NCBI RefSeq assembly: GCF_029167205.1
Contig: NZ_JARFPL010000004.1
Span: forward strand, 25,388 to 89,387
Direction of reading: 5' to 3'
From: Methanocrinis alkalitolerans
GTDB taxonomy: Archaea; Halobacteriota; Methanosarcinia; Methanotrichales; Methanotrichaceae
Length of the DNA stretch: 64,000 nucleotides
The notes under the pieces were generated by a model. It had not been told where the DNA came from. It worked only from the letters and a program-made list of their open reading frames with translations, and searched no databases. The first letter of the stretch is position 1, and the number at the start of each line of letters is the position of its first letter. The position numbers and the translations under genes are program-made. This document shows positions 35,686 through 43,622 of this stretch, piece after piece.

Positions 35686-37169
35686 AGTTTCATTTGGAGG
35701 CGAGCTACAGGCTCAGCGCCGACGCGAAAGGCGCCGAAGGGGACGTCCGGGAGTTCTTAGAGAGCTCCGCCGACCTTTTGAAGAAAGGGGCGGCCGAGGG
35801 GAAGGGGGCGCGGGTCCTGGGATGGGACCTCGACGATGGGGAGATATCCGTCGTCATCGAGAGCGACCGGTACGTCCGGGCCCACGACGCCGTCCTCCGG
35901 CTCCGAAGGCCCCTCGCGGAGCTTCTGGGAAAGAAGCACAGGATCGGGGTCAGGGGCATCGAGGTCAACAAGTACGAGATCGAGGTCGAATCGGAGACTT
36001 CCATCGACCACAAGATTCCCCACGTCCGGGAGATGGTCCACCGGGACGGGACGTTGACCCTCTCTCTGGAGGTCGACGAGGCGGACCTCCGAAACCAGGT
36101 CCCCGACAGGATAGTGAGCCTCCTGGACGAGAAGATCGCATCCCAGGGTTACGGCGGCAAGGCGGAGCACTGGGAGCTCCTCTGGGAGAGCCCGCAGCGG
36201 CCGGCGAAGTTCGAGAAAGACCCCACCGAGGAGATGGTGGGCAGGGGGTGGATCAAGCACGGGGCGAGCCGGGGGCAGTGGATCTACGGCCCCGAGGGGA
36301 CCCACCTCTTCCGGGCCTTCGAGAGGATCGTCCTCGAGGAGATGATAGGCCCCCTGGGCTACCGAGAGATGATCTTTCCCAAGCTCGTCACCTGGGACGT
36401 CTGGAAGAAGAGCGGCCACGCCATGGGCGTATACCCCGAGATCTACTACGTCTGTCCCCCCAAGACCCGGGACCCCGAGTTCTGGGCCGAGGTGATGGAC
36501 CACTACAAGGTGACCCGGGAGGTCCCCGTGGAACTCATCAAGGAGAAGATCGACAACCCCATCGGCGGGATGTGCTACGCCCAGTGCCCCCCATCCTGGG
36601 TATTCTTCCAGGGGAGAACCCTTCCCAGTGATGACCTCCCCATCAAGATCTTCGACCGGTCGGGGACGAGCCACCGCTACGAGAGCGGTGGGATTCACGG
36701 GATCGAGAGGGTCGACGAGTTCCACAGGATCGAGATCGTCTGGATGGGGACCCAGGAGCAGGTGAAGGAAGAGGCCGAAAAGCTCAAAGACTGCTACAGG
36801 AGGATCTTCGAGGAGATCCTGGAGCTTCGGTGGCGGATGGCGTGGGTGACGCCGTGGTTCATGGCCCAGGAGGGCAAGACCGGCCTTGCGGAGATGACTG
36901 GGGCCGGGACCGTCGACTACGAGGCCTTGCTCCCCTACAACGGCGACTGGATCGAGTTTCAGAACCTCTCCATAAACGGCGACAAGTACCCGAGGGGGTT
37001 CAACGTCAAGGCCCAGTCCGGCGACCCCCTATGGAGCGGCTGCTCCGGCGTCGGCCTGGAGCGGTGGGCGAGCGCCTTCCTCGCCCAGAAGGGTCTGGAC
37101 CCCGAGAACTGGCCGGAGGCGTTCCGGGATAGGTTCGGGGAGATGCCGAAGGGGATCAGGTTCCTCTGA
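35682..37169 (+). CDS. serS2: Type-2 (methanogen-type) seryl-tRNA synthetase
   Basis: 495 aa. The atypical SerRS confined mostly to methanogens: a distinct N-terminal tRNA-binding domain (1-165) and a class II core with a zinc site replacing the usual serine recognition (ligands expected at the Cys of MCYAQCPPSW near 290, a Glu near 335-355 and the Cys of WSGCSGVGLERW near 450). Motif 3 is GVGLERW. GTG start coupled to pcc1. Strong lineage marker. Confidence 0.92.
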   Translation: MKFHLEASYRLSADAKGAEGDVREFLESSADLLKKGAAEGKGARVLGWDLDDGEISVVIESDRYVRAHDAVLRLRRPLAELLGKKHRIGVRGIEVNKYEIEVESETSIDHKIPHVREMVHRDGTLTLSLEVDEADLRNQVPDRIVSLLDEKIASQGYGGKAEHWELLWESPQRPAKFEKDPTEEMVGRGWIKHGASRGQWIYGPEGTHLFRAFERIVLEEMIGPLGYREMIFPKLVTWDVWKKSGHAMGVYPEIYYVCPPKTRDPEFWAEVMDHYKVTREVPVELIKEKIDNPIGGMCYAQCPPSWVFFQGRTLPSDDLPIKIFDRSGTSHRYESGGIHGIERVDEFHRIEIVWMGTQEQVKEEAEKLKDCYRRIFEEILELRWRMAWVTPWFMAQEGKTGLAEMTGAGTVDYEALLPYNGDWIEFQNLSINGDKYPRGFNVKAQSGDPLWSGCSGVGLERWASAFLAQKGLDPENWPEAFRDRFGEMPKGIRFL

Positions 37170-37660
37170 TCCCCTTTTCGACGTCGTTCCTTCTCTACGA
37201 ATAGGTCGGGGTCGGCATCGAGGAACCCTTCTTTCAGTCCCCGGACCTCTCTATCGAGGTCGCCGAGGTCTCCGGTGAGAAGATGCCTGAGCTTCGGCTC
37301 GGCGCGCATGATCCCCTGTAGGAGGGTGACGAGTTCCCTCTTGGACTTCTTCTCAAGGATTCGGATCGTCTCGTCGAGGGAGTCGACCTCGGGGTCATCG
37401 GCTAGGTGGTAGAGGAGGGCGGCGAGGTGCTTACAGTTGCCGTAGGTGTCGAAGTAGGGGCAGGAGCAGAAAAGGATCATCCTTTCCGGGTCGACCTCGA
37501 CGGCGTAGCTGGCGGTCCCGTGGACCTTCGCCCGGACGACGCCGTCAGCGATGATGGGGTCGTCGACCCGATCCTCCTCGAAGTACCTCCAGCCTCTCTC
37601 CAGGATCTTCTCTTCGAAGAGCCCTTCGAAATCCTCTCTCTTAAGCTGTCTCGTCTTCAT
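36959..37660 (-). CDS. SWIM zinc-finger protein with antisense C-terminal extension
   Basis: The N-terminal 120 residues contain a SWIM motif (CSCPYFDTYGNCKHLAALLY) and the usual upstream GWRYFEEDRV strand. SWIM domains bind DNA or proteins, often beside helicases; none is adjacent here. After about residue 160 the frame enters the serS2 3' end on the opposite strand and stays open for 70 codons, so the C-terminus is probably a read-through after loss of the original stop. Start MKTRQLKREDF at 37660, or two codons earlier. Confidence 0.65.
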   Translation of the reverse strand: MKTRQLKREDFEGLFEEKILERGWRYFEEDRVDDPIIADGVVRAKVHGTASYAVEVDPERMILFCSCPYFDTYGNCKHLAALLYHLADDPEVDSLDETIRILEKKSKRELVTLLQGIMRAEPKLRHLLTGDLGDLDREVRGLKEGFLDADPDLFVEKERRRKGDQRNLIPFGISPNLSRNASGQFSGSRPFWARKALAHRSRPTPEQPLHRGSPDWALTLNPLGYLSPFMERF

Positions 37661-37842
37661 GATCATCTCCCGGTGCGGATCTCCGTCTGACCAATATTTT
37701 GACGTATTACCGATTACGCTCTCCATATTTCCGGCTTTCTTTTGGCGAGGGTGAGTCGGGAGGTAAAAAATAGACCACCGCCAAAAGTATTTACCATCAG
37801 AGATGAAGTAAATTCAAGAGACCGATTTTGAGGTGATCCCCC

Positions 37843-38742
37843 TTGGCGAGCTACAACCAGATGCCCCAAGAGACCTTGCGGGAGCGGGCCGAGGCTGCCC
37901 TCGACAGTCTCGAAAGCTGCGACATATGCCCTCGGGCCTGCGGAGTGAACCGGCTGGCGGGGGAGGTGGGGTACTGCCGCAGCGGACGGCTCGCCCGGGT
38001 ATCGAGCTTCACCCCCCACTTCGGCGAGGAGGCGCCCCTCGTCGGGACCCGCGGCTCGGGGACGATATTCATGACCGGCTGCAACCTCCGATGCGTCTTT
38101 TGCCAGAACTACGATATCAGCCATCTGGGGGAAGGGCGGGAGGTCTCGCCGGCGAAGCTCGCCGAGATGATGATCTGCCTCCAGGAAGGCGGCTGCCACA
38201 ACATCAACTTCGTCACCCCCACCCACTTCGTCCCGCAGATCCTGGAGGCGCTCTGCGAGGCGGCGGCGATGGGCCTCTTGGTACCCCTGGTCTACAACTC
38301 CGGGGGGTACGACTCCGTCGAGACCCTCCGGCTCCTCGACGGGATCTTCGACATATACATGCCTGACGCCAAGTACGGGACCGACTCGGCCGCAAAAAAG
38401 TACTCTGACGCCCCCGACTACACGAGGATCATGAAGGCGGCGATCCGAGAGATGCACCGGCAGGTCGGCCCCCTGGAGGTCGACGACGACGGGGTCGCCA
38501 TCCAGGGGCTCCTCGTCCGCCACCTGGTCCTGCCTGAGAACCTGGCCGGGACCGCCGAGGTCGTCCGTTTTTTGGCCGAGGAGGTCTCACCGGAGACCTA
38601 CCTCAATGTCATGGCCCAGTACCACCCCTGCTACAAGGCCTACAGCTATCCGGAATTGAGCCGGCCGATCACCCTGCGGGAGTACGCCGAGGCGGTCGGC
38701 CTCGCTCGAGCGGCGGGGCTGGATCGAGGGATTGGGATCTGA
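37843..38742 (+). CDS. Radical SAM protein, PflA-like
   Basis: 299 aa. The radical SAM cluster CNLRCVFC (Cys80, 84, 87) is preceded by a four-Cys N-terminal motif (C26, C29, C33, C45), as in the COG1313 family related to pyruvate-formate-lyase activases. It could be a glycyl-radical or maturation enzyme; an activase for nrdD is only a guess. TTG start after GAGGTGATC. Confidence 0.8.
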   Translation: MASYNQMPQETLRERAEAALDSLESCDICPRACGVNRLAGEVGYCRSGRLARVSSFTPHFGEEAPLVGTRGSGTIFMTGCNLRCVFCQNYDISHLGEGREVSPAKLAEMMICLQEGGCHNINFVTPTHFVPQILEALCEAAAMGLLVPLVYNSGGYDSVETLRLLDGIFDIYMPDAKYGTDSAAKKYSDAPDYTRIMKAAIREMHRQVGPLEVDDDGVAIQGLLVRHLVLPENLAGTAEVVRFLAEEVSPETYLNVMAQYHPCYKAYSYPELSRPITLREYAEAVGLARAAGLDRGIGI

Positions 38743-38782
38743 AGAGCATCAAACCATCAAAAGCGGGTTTCTGCTGGTAGGG

Positions 38783-38992
38783 TCAGTCGCCCCACCATTC
38801 GAGAGACTTCTTTTGAATATCAAGTGATGAATACTGGTTGCGAAACTCCCGGAGGCCCCCTGCCCAGGTCAGACGGAGCTTCTTTCGTCTCGGCTTCGCC
38901 TTCTTCTCCACCAGGAACCGGGCGAAATCCTTGACCTCTTGCTGGAGGTCTGGTGGGAGCTTTTCCATCAGCTCTTCTATGCTCTCCATCAA
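38783..38992 (-). CDS. DUF2281 small protein
   Basis: 69 aa: MESIEELMEKLPPDLQQEVKD with FARFLVEKKAK and a basic middle, the DUF2281 pattern often found as an antitoxin-like partner of PIN or similar toxins. No toxin partner is visible on either side. The minus-strand TATA-like AATTATATA sits about 25 bp upstream. Confidence 0.65.
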   Translation of the reverse strand: MMESIEELMEKLPPDLQQEVKDFARFLVEKKAKPRRKKLRLTWAGGLREFRNQYSSLDIQKKSLEWWGD

Positions 38993-39033
38993 CTCAACTT
39001 TGGCTCTGAAGAGGTATATAATTATCCTGGAAT

Positions 39034-39624
39034 GTGGCCGTTTGGCGCAGGATAGACGGGGGGGTAGACCGTGAGGCGACCTTCGGGCCGGAGGACGTCT
39101 TCGACTACATCTACGCCGTCTTCCACTCGCCGAGCTATCGGGAGAGGTACGCCGAGTTTCTGAAGATCGACTTCCCGAGGGTGCCCCTGACGTCTGACCT
39201 TTCGAAGTTCCGCCGGCTGGTGAAGCTCGGCGGCGAGCTGGTGGGGCTCCATCTCCTCGAATCTCCCCTTCTGGGGCAGCCTACCACCCGCTATCCCGTC
39301 GTCGGGGACAACCGGGTGGAGAAGGGCCGCCCGAAATATTTCGCGCCGGGGGAGACGGAGCCGGGATCGAAAGATGGGGCCGTCCTTGAGGCGGGTCGGG
39401 TCTACATCAACAAGAGCCAGTACTTCGAGGGCGTCCCTCCCGAGGTCTGGGAGCATCAGGTAGGCGGCTACCAGGTCTGCGATAAGTGGCTGAAGGACCG
39501 GAGGGGAAGGCAGCTCTCCTACGACGAACTGACACACTACCAGAGGATAATCGTCGCCCTGAAGGAGACGATCCGGCTGATGGAGGAGGTCGATTCGGCC
39601 ATCGGCGAGTGGCCCCTGGAGTGA
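39034..39624 (+). pseudogene. C-terminal remnant of a type ISP restriction-modification enzyme
   Basis: 196 codons matching the specificity-domain end of LlaBIII-type (ISP) single-chain R-M enzymes: FGPEDVFDYIYAVFHSPSYR, FPRVPLTSDLSKFRRL, VYINKSQYFEGVPPEVWEHQ and KDRRGRQLSYDELTHYQRI. Full enzymes exceed 900 aa with nuclease, helicase and methyltransferase parts, all absent here. A 5'-deleted relic. Confidence 0.75.
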
Positions 39625-39695
39625 GTTCGCGCTTTTCCGGCGGAGGGAAAGGGTAAAATCTCCGCCGGTCGTCGCTTCCGACCTGAAGGGGTGAG

Positions 39696-40298
39696 TTGGA
39701 TGGAGATCTTCGGGCCGGAGATATCGGAGGAGGGACGGTTTTTGGGTCGGGGGCGGCGGCCCTGAACTACGACGAGCACGTCCTGGCGGGCATTTTAACG
39801 TACCCGATAGCGATCTTCCTTCTGGCGGCTCTGGACTTATACCTCGGCTTCCCCATCGATCTGACCTTCATGGCGATGTCCCTCGGCTACGTCTTCTACG
39901 TCATCGGCTCGGACCTGCCGGACATAGACCATCCCGAGGCCCTCATCCACAGGGTGATCAAGCCCTTCGTCGCCGTCGCCGTCGGGATATCGGCCTTCAA
40001 GAACCTGGGTCTCGTCTTCACGTTGACCCCGTACCCGATCATCAACCTCTCCCTCGCCTGGTTTGGAGCGGCTATCGCCGCCGTCGTCGGCTGGAACCTC
40101 TTCCGGGTCCTGATGCCAGACCACCGGGGCGTCGTCCACTCCTCGGTCTTCGCCGCCGTCTACGCCCTCATCGCCTTCGCCATCGTCCGGTTCGGCTTCG
40201 AGGCGGCACCCGGCGAGGCGCTCTTCATCGCCCTCGCCTCCTTTTTAGGCTACAACCTCCACCTCCTCCTGGACCGGGGAGGCAACCTCTTCAGATGA
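39696..40298 (+). CDS. Membrane-bound YdjM-like metal-dependent hydrolase
   Basis: About 179-200 aa with four TM helices. NYDEHVLAGILTYP at the start, SDLPDIDHPEA near 75 and the metal-binding DHRGVVHSS near 140 match the YdjM/LexA-binding hydrolase family. Function unknown. The start is unclear: TTG 39696 has SD GGGGTGA touching it, while (M)NYDEHVLAG would start at CTG 39762. Confidence 0.7.
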   Translation: MDGDLRAGDIGGGTVFGSGAAALNYDEHVLAGILTYPIAIFLLAALDLYLGFPIDLTFMAMSLGYVFYVIGSDLPDIDHPEALIHRVIKPFVAVAVGISAFKNLGLVFTLTPYPIINLSLAWFGAAIAAVVGWNLFRVLMPDHRGVVHSSVFAAVYALIAFAIVRFGFEAAPGEALFIALASFLGYNLHLLLDRGGNLFR

Positions 40299-40635
40299 TC
40301 CGGCCGGAAAGGGAGATATGATATTGTTCCGGTGATATCTCCGGAGAGTTCTGCTCAAGATAACACCCCTGCCCGAGAGTCATCGTCGTCCTCGTATCGA
40401 TAGGCGGCCTCTGGCGTCCCAAGCCCGGCTGCGTCGTCGCCCTGGTATTTCTATCGATCCTCGTCATCAGCCCCCTTCGGCTCCTTTGCGGTCTTATAGA
40501 TAGCTCGAAAAAAGGGGGATGCCAGAGACGCCTGAGATATCAGGGATGCCTGGCGGTCCTCGAATCGAAGTTCTGGGGATCTGGCAGGTCCGGACGGGGC
40601 CGGCCTTGTCAGCGTCAGGGGCGAGCATCAGACGG
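40299..40635. other. Gene-free interval
   Basis: No supported gene. Around 40384-40500 one forward frame gives a hydrophobic stretch (VIVVLVSIGGLWRPKPGCVV) without a start or SD, possibly a relic of a membrane protein. Confidence 0.35.
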
Positions 40636-40809
40636 TCATTTGCCCATAAGAGGAACTCTGCATTCCGGACATTTTATCGAACGGCAGTTCACGCCAGCGG
40701 TCTTCTCGATCTCAAAGCCGCACCGAGGGCAGACGCAGGCACTGGGATTGTTGTTCTTCCGCTTGTTTGCCTTGTTTCTCCCCGATCCCTGAGTCGATTG
40801 GTCAGGCAT
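40636..40809 (-). CDS. Small zinc-ribbon protein
   Basis: 57 aa on the minus strand: MPDQSTQGSGRNKANKRKNN, then CVCPRCG, a 17-residue spacer ending NCRSIK, and CPECRVPLMGK. The paired CPxC motifs form a zinc ribbon of a type common in methanogens. The basic N-terminus may bind nucleic acid. ATG is preceded by GGAGGATAGTCGAT, a strong SD. Function unknown. Confidence 0.75.
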   Translation of the reverse strand: MPDQSTQGSGRNKANKRKNNNPSACVCPRCGFEIEKTAGVNCRSIKCPECRVPLMGK

Positions 40810-40926
40810 ATCGACTATCCTCCTTTTATCGGCTATCTGTTGGCGTTATCGGATATTTATTCTATTCGATATAACCCCTCAATAGCGTCGGGGCTTCAAG
40901 GAGGCTGCCGGGACGGACGGAAGAAT

Positions 40927-41124
40927 TCACGAAGAGGATGTCATCAGACGGATGCGCTTTTGGAGAGTTTTGGATATCTCTCCGTCAGTCGCCATCCCCC
41001 CTCCCGGGGGGGCGAGGGTCCGGCCACCGATCCCCAGGGCCTTGATCTTCTCGCCGGGGGAGAAGGGGCTGAACTCGTACTCCACCAGGTCCAGGTCCCC
41101 GCCCCGGATCTTCAGCTTGGGCAT
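40927..41124 (-). CDS. Hypothetical small protein
   Basis: About 65 aa beginning MPKLKIRGGDLDLVEYEFSP, with FSPGEKIKALGIGG after it. No family recognised. Not strongly supported by a ribosome site, but codon use looks coding and it parallels the zinc-ribbon gene. Confidence 0.4.
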   Translation of the reverse strand: MPKLKIRGGDLDLVEYEFSPFSPGEKIKALGIGGRTLAPPGGGMATDGEISKTLQKRIRLMTSSS

Positions 41125-41615
41125 GTAAGGGGCCTCCGGGCGCTTCTGCCGACAATCGAGCTTCCTCTGGCCATATTCTCCTAAGGTTGCGGTCAAAGTA
41201 TATTCTCTTGGCGGGGATAGGGGACGCCTTCGTCCGGGGATGAAGATGACCTAGACGCGGACGGCGAGGAGGATCAAGGTATTGCAGAGAAGGTGATCGC
41301 GAGGATGAGGATAATCGGGGCCGGAAGGGCCGGGCAAGGCCGCGGCGCGAGGAAGATCAGGGCCGCCTCCGGGTCGGTGAATTGTAAGCGTTTGGGTGCA
41401 TCGGTGCGAGGTCTCTTGGATTCAAATCGATCTATGCTCCAATCATGTACGATAATATACAATAATAAGCGGTGGAGAGCGGTTTTGATTGAAATGGGTT
41501 TCGCTGGCAGGAATCGATTTTGATATGGTTAGCAAATGGATCGCTTTGTTTGGAAAATCAATTAATATCCTCTCGAAAAGATAAATTTTACGAGTATCTG
41601 AATTATCCTCAGAAT

Positions 41616-41628
41616 CTATAAATATATG
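41616..41628 (+). promoter_or_regulatory. TATA element of the TOPRIM-like gene
   Basis: CTATAAATATATG lies 44-56 bp before the ATG at 41672. It is followed by TTGGAGACG as SD. It implies the AT-rich gene is transcribed on its own. Confidence 0.5.
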
Positions 41629-41671
41629 TGTTCCACAAAAGATCACCACTGAGGTTCTTGGAGACGAATCG

Positions 41672-42619
41672 ATGGACAAAAGAAAAACAACTCTATTGGA
41701 CAACTTCGATATCAATCAGCTTATTAAGACGGCAAAAACTGCATTAGAGAATGGCATTTTCAATTTAAAAGAAAAATACAATATAAAAGATATAATACTT
41801 GAAGATAATTATTTATTAGTTCATTACATTCCTAAAGTCGATAATAAAATCGCTATATATTCAGATATATGCCAAATAATGGCATTTATAAACGGGTTTA
41901 TTGGCGAAGAACTAAAAGTAATTAAGGTTTACTCTATTGGTGTAGAAGCAGTAATAATCGGTCAGCCTTCTCGTGACAATATCTATATTGTTTCGACTAT
42001 AGATGTCGTAAAGGAGATTGGCAGAGGAAATATTGTCCATTGGCTTAAGAATTCAATCGTTAATGAGCCGATTTCAACTCAAAAAGAAGTTTTATTGCTG
42101 GTAGAAGGTCCGACAGAGATTAGCGCGTACCCAATATTATTTAAATCCATGGGATATCCGATGATTGCGCATAGAATCCATCTATATCCATATTCAGAAC
42201 AAAATTTAAAATCAGTCTTATCAATGCTCATATATAAAGAAATTTATTTCTATCTAGTGTGCGATATTGATAAATCTATGGATATAATAGACTTAGATAG
42301 GGCAGGTTATTTTAAATTTGGAGGTTATCATATCCTCAAAAATGGAGAATTTGAAGATTATGTAGAATCGGACACATTAGTTCAAATTCTAGAAAAAATA
42401 GACCCAGGAATAGGCATTGATGCTAAATATATTGATGAAAATAGAGCTAGAGGCAAAGCGACATCTAAGATTATTGACGACTATTACTACAGATTTGGCA
42501 ATGAACATGTATTTCCTGGAAAACCCATATTAGGCAAAGAAATTGCACAATTTTGGGCTAAAAATAATATCCCACCAGAAATTAGAAGTATCATCCTTAA
42601 TACTATGAATATTGCTTAA
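41672..42619 (+). CDS. AT-rich TOPRIM-like (OLD-type) putative nuclease
   Basis: 315 aa. The central LLLVEGPTEISAYPILFKSM (about 141-160) is the TOPRIM VEGxTE strand-loop, and YLVCDIDKSMDI near 191-202 supplies the DxD, as in OLD-family nucleases and related TOPRIM proteins. The N-terminal 135 residues match nothing I know. No ATPase domain and no partner gene is adjacent, so it is either a stand-alone enzyme or an orphaned half. Base composition is far more AT-rich than all neighbours, with A/T third positions, a clear sign of transfer. A MITE-like element follows. Confidence 0.65.
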   Translation: MDKRKTTLLDNFDINQLIKTAKTALENGIFNLKEKYNIKDIILEDNYLLVHYIPKVDNKIAIYSDICQIMAFINGFIGEELKVIKVYSIGVEAVIIGQPSRDNIYIVSTIDVVKEIGRGNIVHWLKNSIVNEPISTQKEVLLLVEGPTEISAYPILFKSMGYPMIAHRIHLYPYSEQNLKSVLSMLIYKEIYFYLVCDIDKSMDIIDLDRAGYFKFGGYHILKNGEFEDYVESDTLVQILEKIDPGIGIDAKYIDENRARGKATSKIIDDYYYRFGNEHVFPGKPILGKEIAQFWAKNNIPPEIRSIILNTMNIA

Positions 42620-42751
42620 CTAGTGAGATTCTTAGGGGTTAACGGCCTATGCTCGCTTAAATAAATACACGTATTCTCATCAACGCATCCGAGATCTTTG
42701 CCAAATCTGATCCGATAGAGAAATATTAGGCCTTTTTTGAGCTGAGTTTTA

Positions 42752-43010
42752 GAGTTCCAGTCATTTGTCATCGGTTAAGGGTATTTTGATAGTTTTCTAT
42801 GTAAAGAGTTATTCTTTTCATTATTAAATTATATTTCAATATACCCTATGCCATGAAAAACGACGCGATGAATACCCTGTGTGTGATATCTAAACGTGGG
42901 AATCAGCAGGCGATTTAGATAAATTTTTAATTGTTTGTCTTAGAGAACCGCTATCGGCGGGCAATTCAATGCGGTTGTTTGGCTTAACCGATGACCAATG
43001 GAGTTCCAGT
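42752..43010. mobile_element. MITE-like element with 18-bp TIRs and 10-bp target duplication
   Basis: Left inverted repeat CATTTGTCATCGGTTAAG (42762-42779) and right CTTAACCGATGACCAATG (42983-43000) match 17/18. Both ends are flanked by GAGTTCCAGT (42752-42761 and 43001-43010). The roughly 239-bp interior is AT-rich and has no ORF, so the element is non-autonomous. The same TIR recurs at 61203-61389 beside an IS1-like transposase fragment, and IS1 makes target duplications of similar length. Confidence 0.8.
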
Positions 43011-43052
43011 CTGCACAGTTATCATTTCTTAAAATTTCAGGGCTTAATGCCT

Positions 43053-43514
43053 TCAGTACCCCACCCGCCCCGCGTCCTCGAACCCCTCCCGCTGGCCGGT
43101 CCCCGCCTCCCGGGTGAGCCTCTCGGGGTAGTAGAGGAGCTTGATGACGTTCTGCGCATGCTCGCGGGTCCGCCGCTCGGCGAGGGTGGCTAGCTCTTTC
43201 TCGGATTCGGCCTCGTCCTCGTGGATGAAGACCTCGATTATGTGGGTGTTCGTCATAAGCTGCGCCATGATCAGCCCCGTCGAGGCCTCGTGGGCGCAGG
43301 TCTTGTCGATCGGCTTTGGCCCCGGCATCCCCAGGGCCATCACCAGGTCGCAGCCTCGCTCCTCGATCAGGATCTTGGCGGCTACCGGGAGGTCCTTGAC
43401 CCCGGGGACGGTATAGCGAACGATCTCGGCGGAGCAGCCCCGCTTCAGCTCCTTGATGGCGGCCCTGGCCATGTCGTACCGGGCAAAGTTGGTGTCGGCG
43501 ATCCCGATCTTCAT
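43053..43514 (-). CDS. ribC: Archaeal riboflavin synthase
   Basis: 153 aa, archaeal RibC related to lumazine synthase rather than bacterial RibE. MKIGIADTNFARYDMARAA at the start, TVPGVKDLPVAAK near 35-47, ALGMPGPKPIDKTCAHEAS near 60-78. Dismutates two 6,7-dimethyl-8-ribityllumazine to riboflavin, needed for F420/FMN. A TATA-like CCTTAAAC about 30 bp upstream and no SD suggest a leaderless transcript. Confidence 0.92.
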   Translation of the reverse strand: MKIGIADTNFARYDMARAAIKELKRGCSAEIVRYTVPGVKDLPVAAKILIEERGCDLVMALGMPGPKPIDKTCAHEASTGLIMAQLMTNTHIIEVFIHEDEAESEKELATLAERRTREHAQNVIKLLYYPERLTREAGTGQREGFEDAGRVGY

Positions 43515-43622
43515 GTTTGGAGGATGGATCTTCGGGGGTTTAAGGCTTATCGGAGGTTCTGTTGGCGGGAAAGGGAGGGAGGGAGGGGTCGGAGGTCAGG
43601 GGGGTCAGGGGTGGCGCGCCCT

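Noticed and set aside
40384..40500. Hydrophobic forward frame as a membrane protein
   Set aside because: No start, SD or recognisable family; the downstream part overlaps the zinc-ribbon gene on the other strand.
41274..41462. Minus-strand ORF at the edge of the AT-rich island
   Set aside because: No SD, no family, and it crosses the composition boundary; probably chance.
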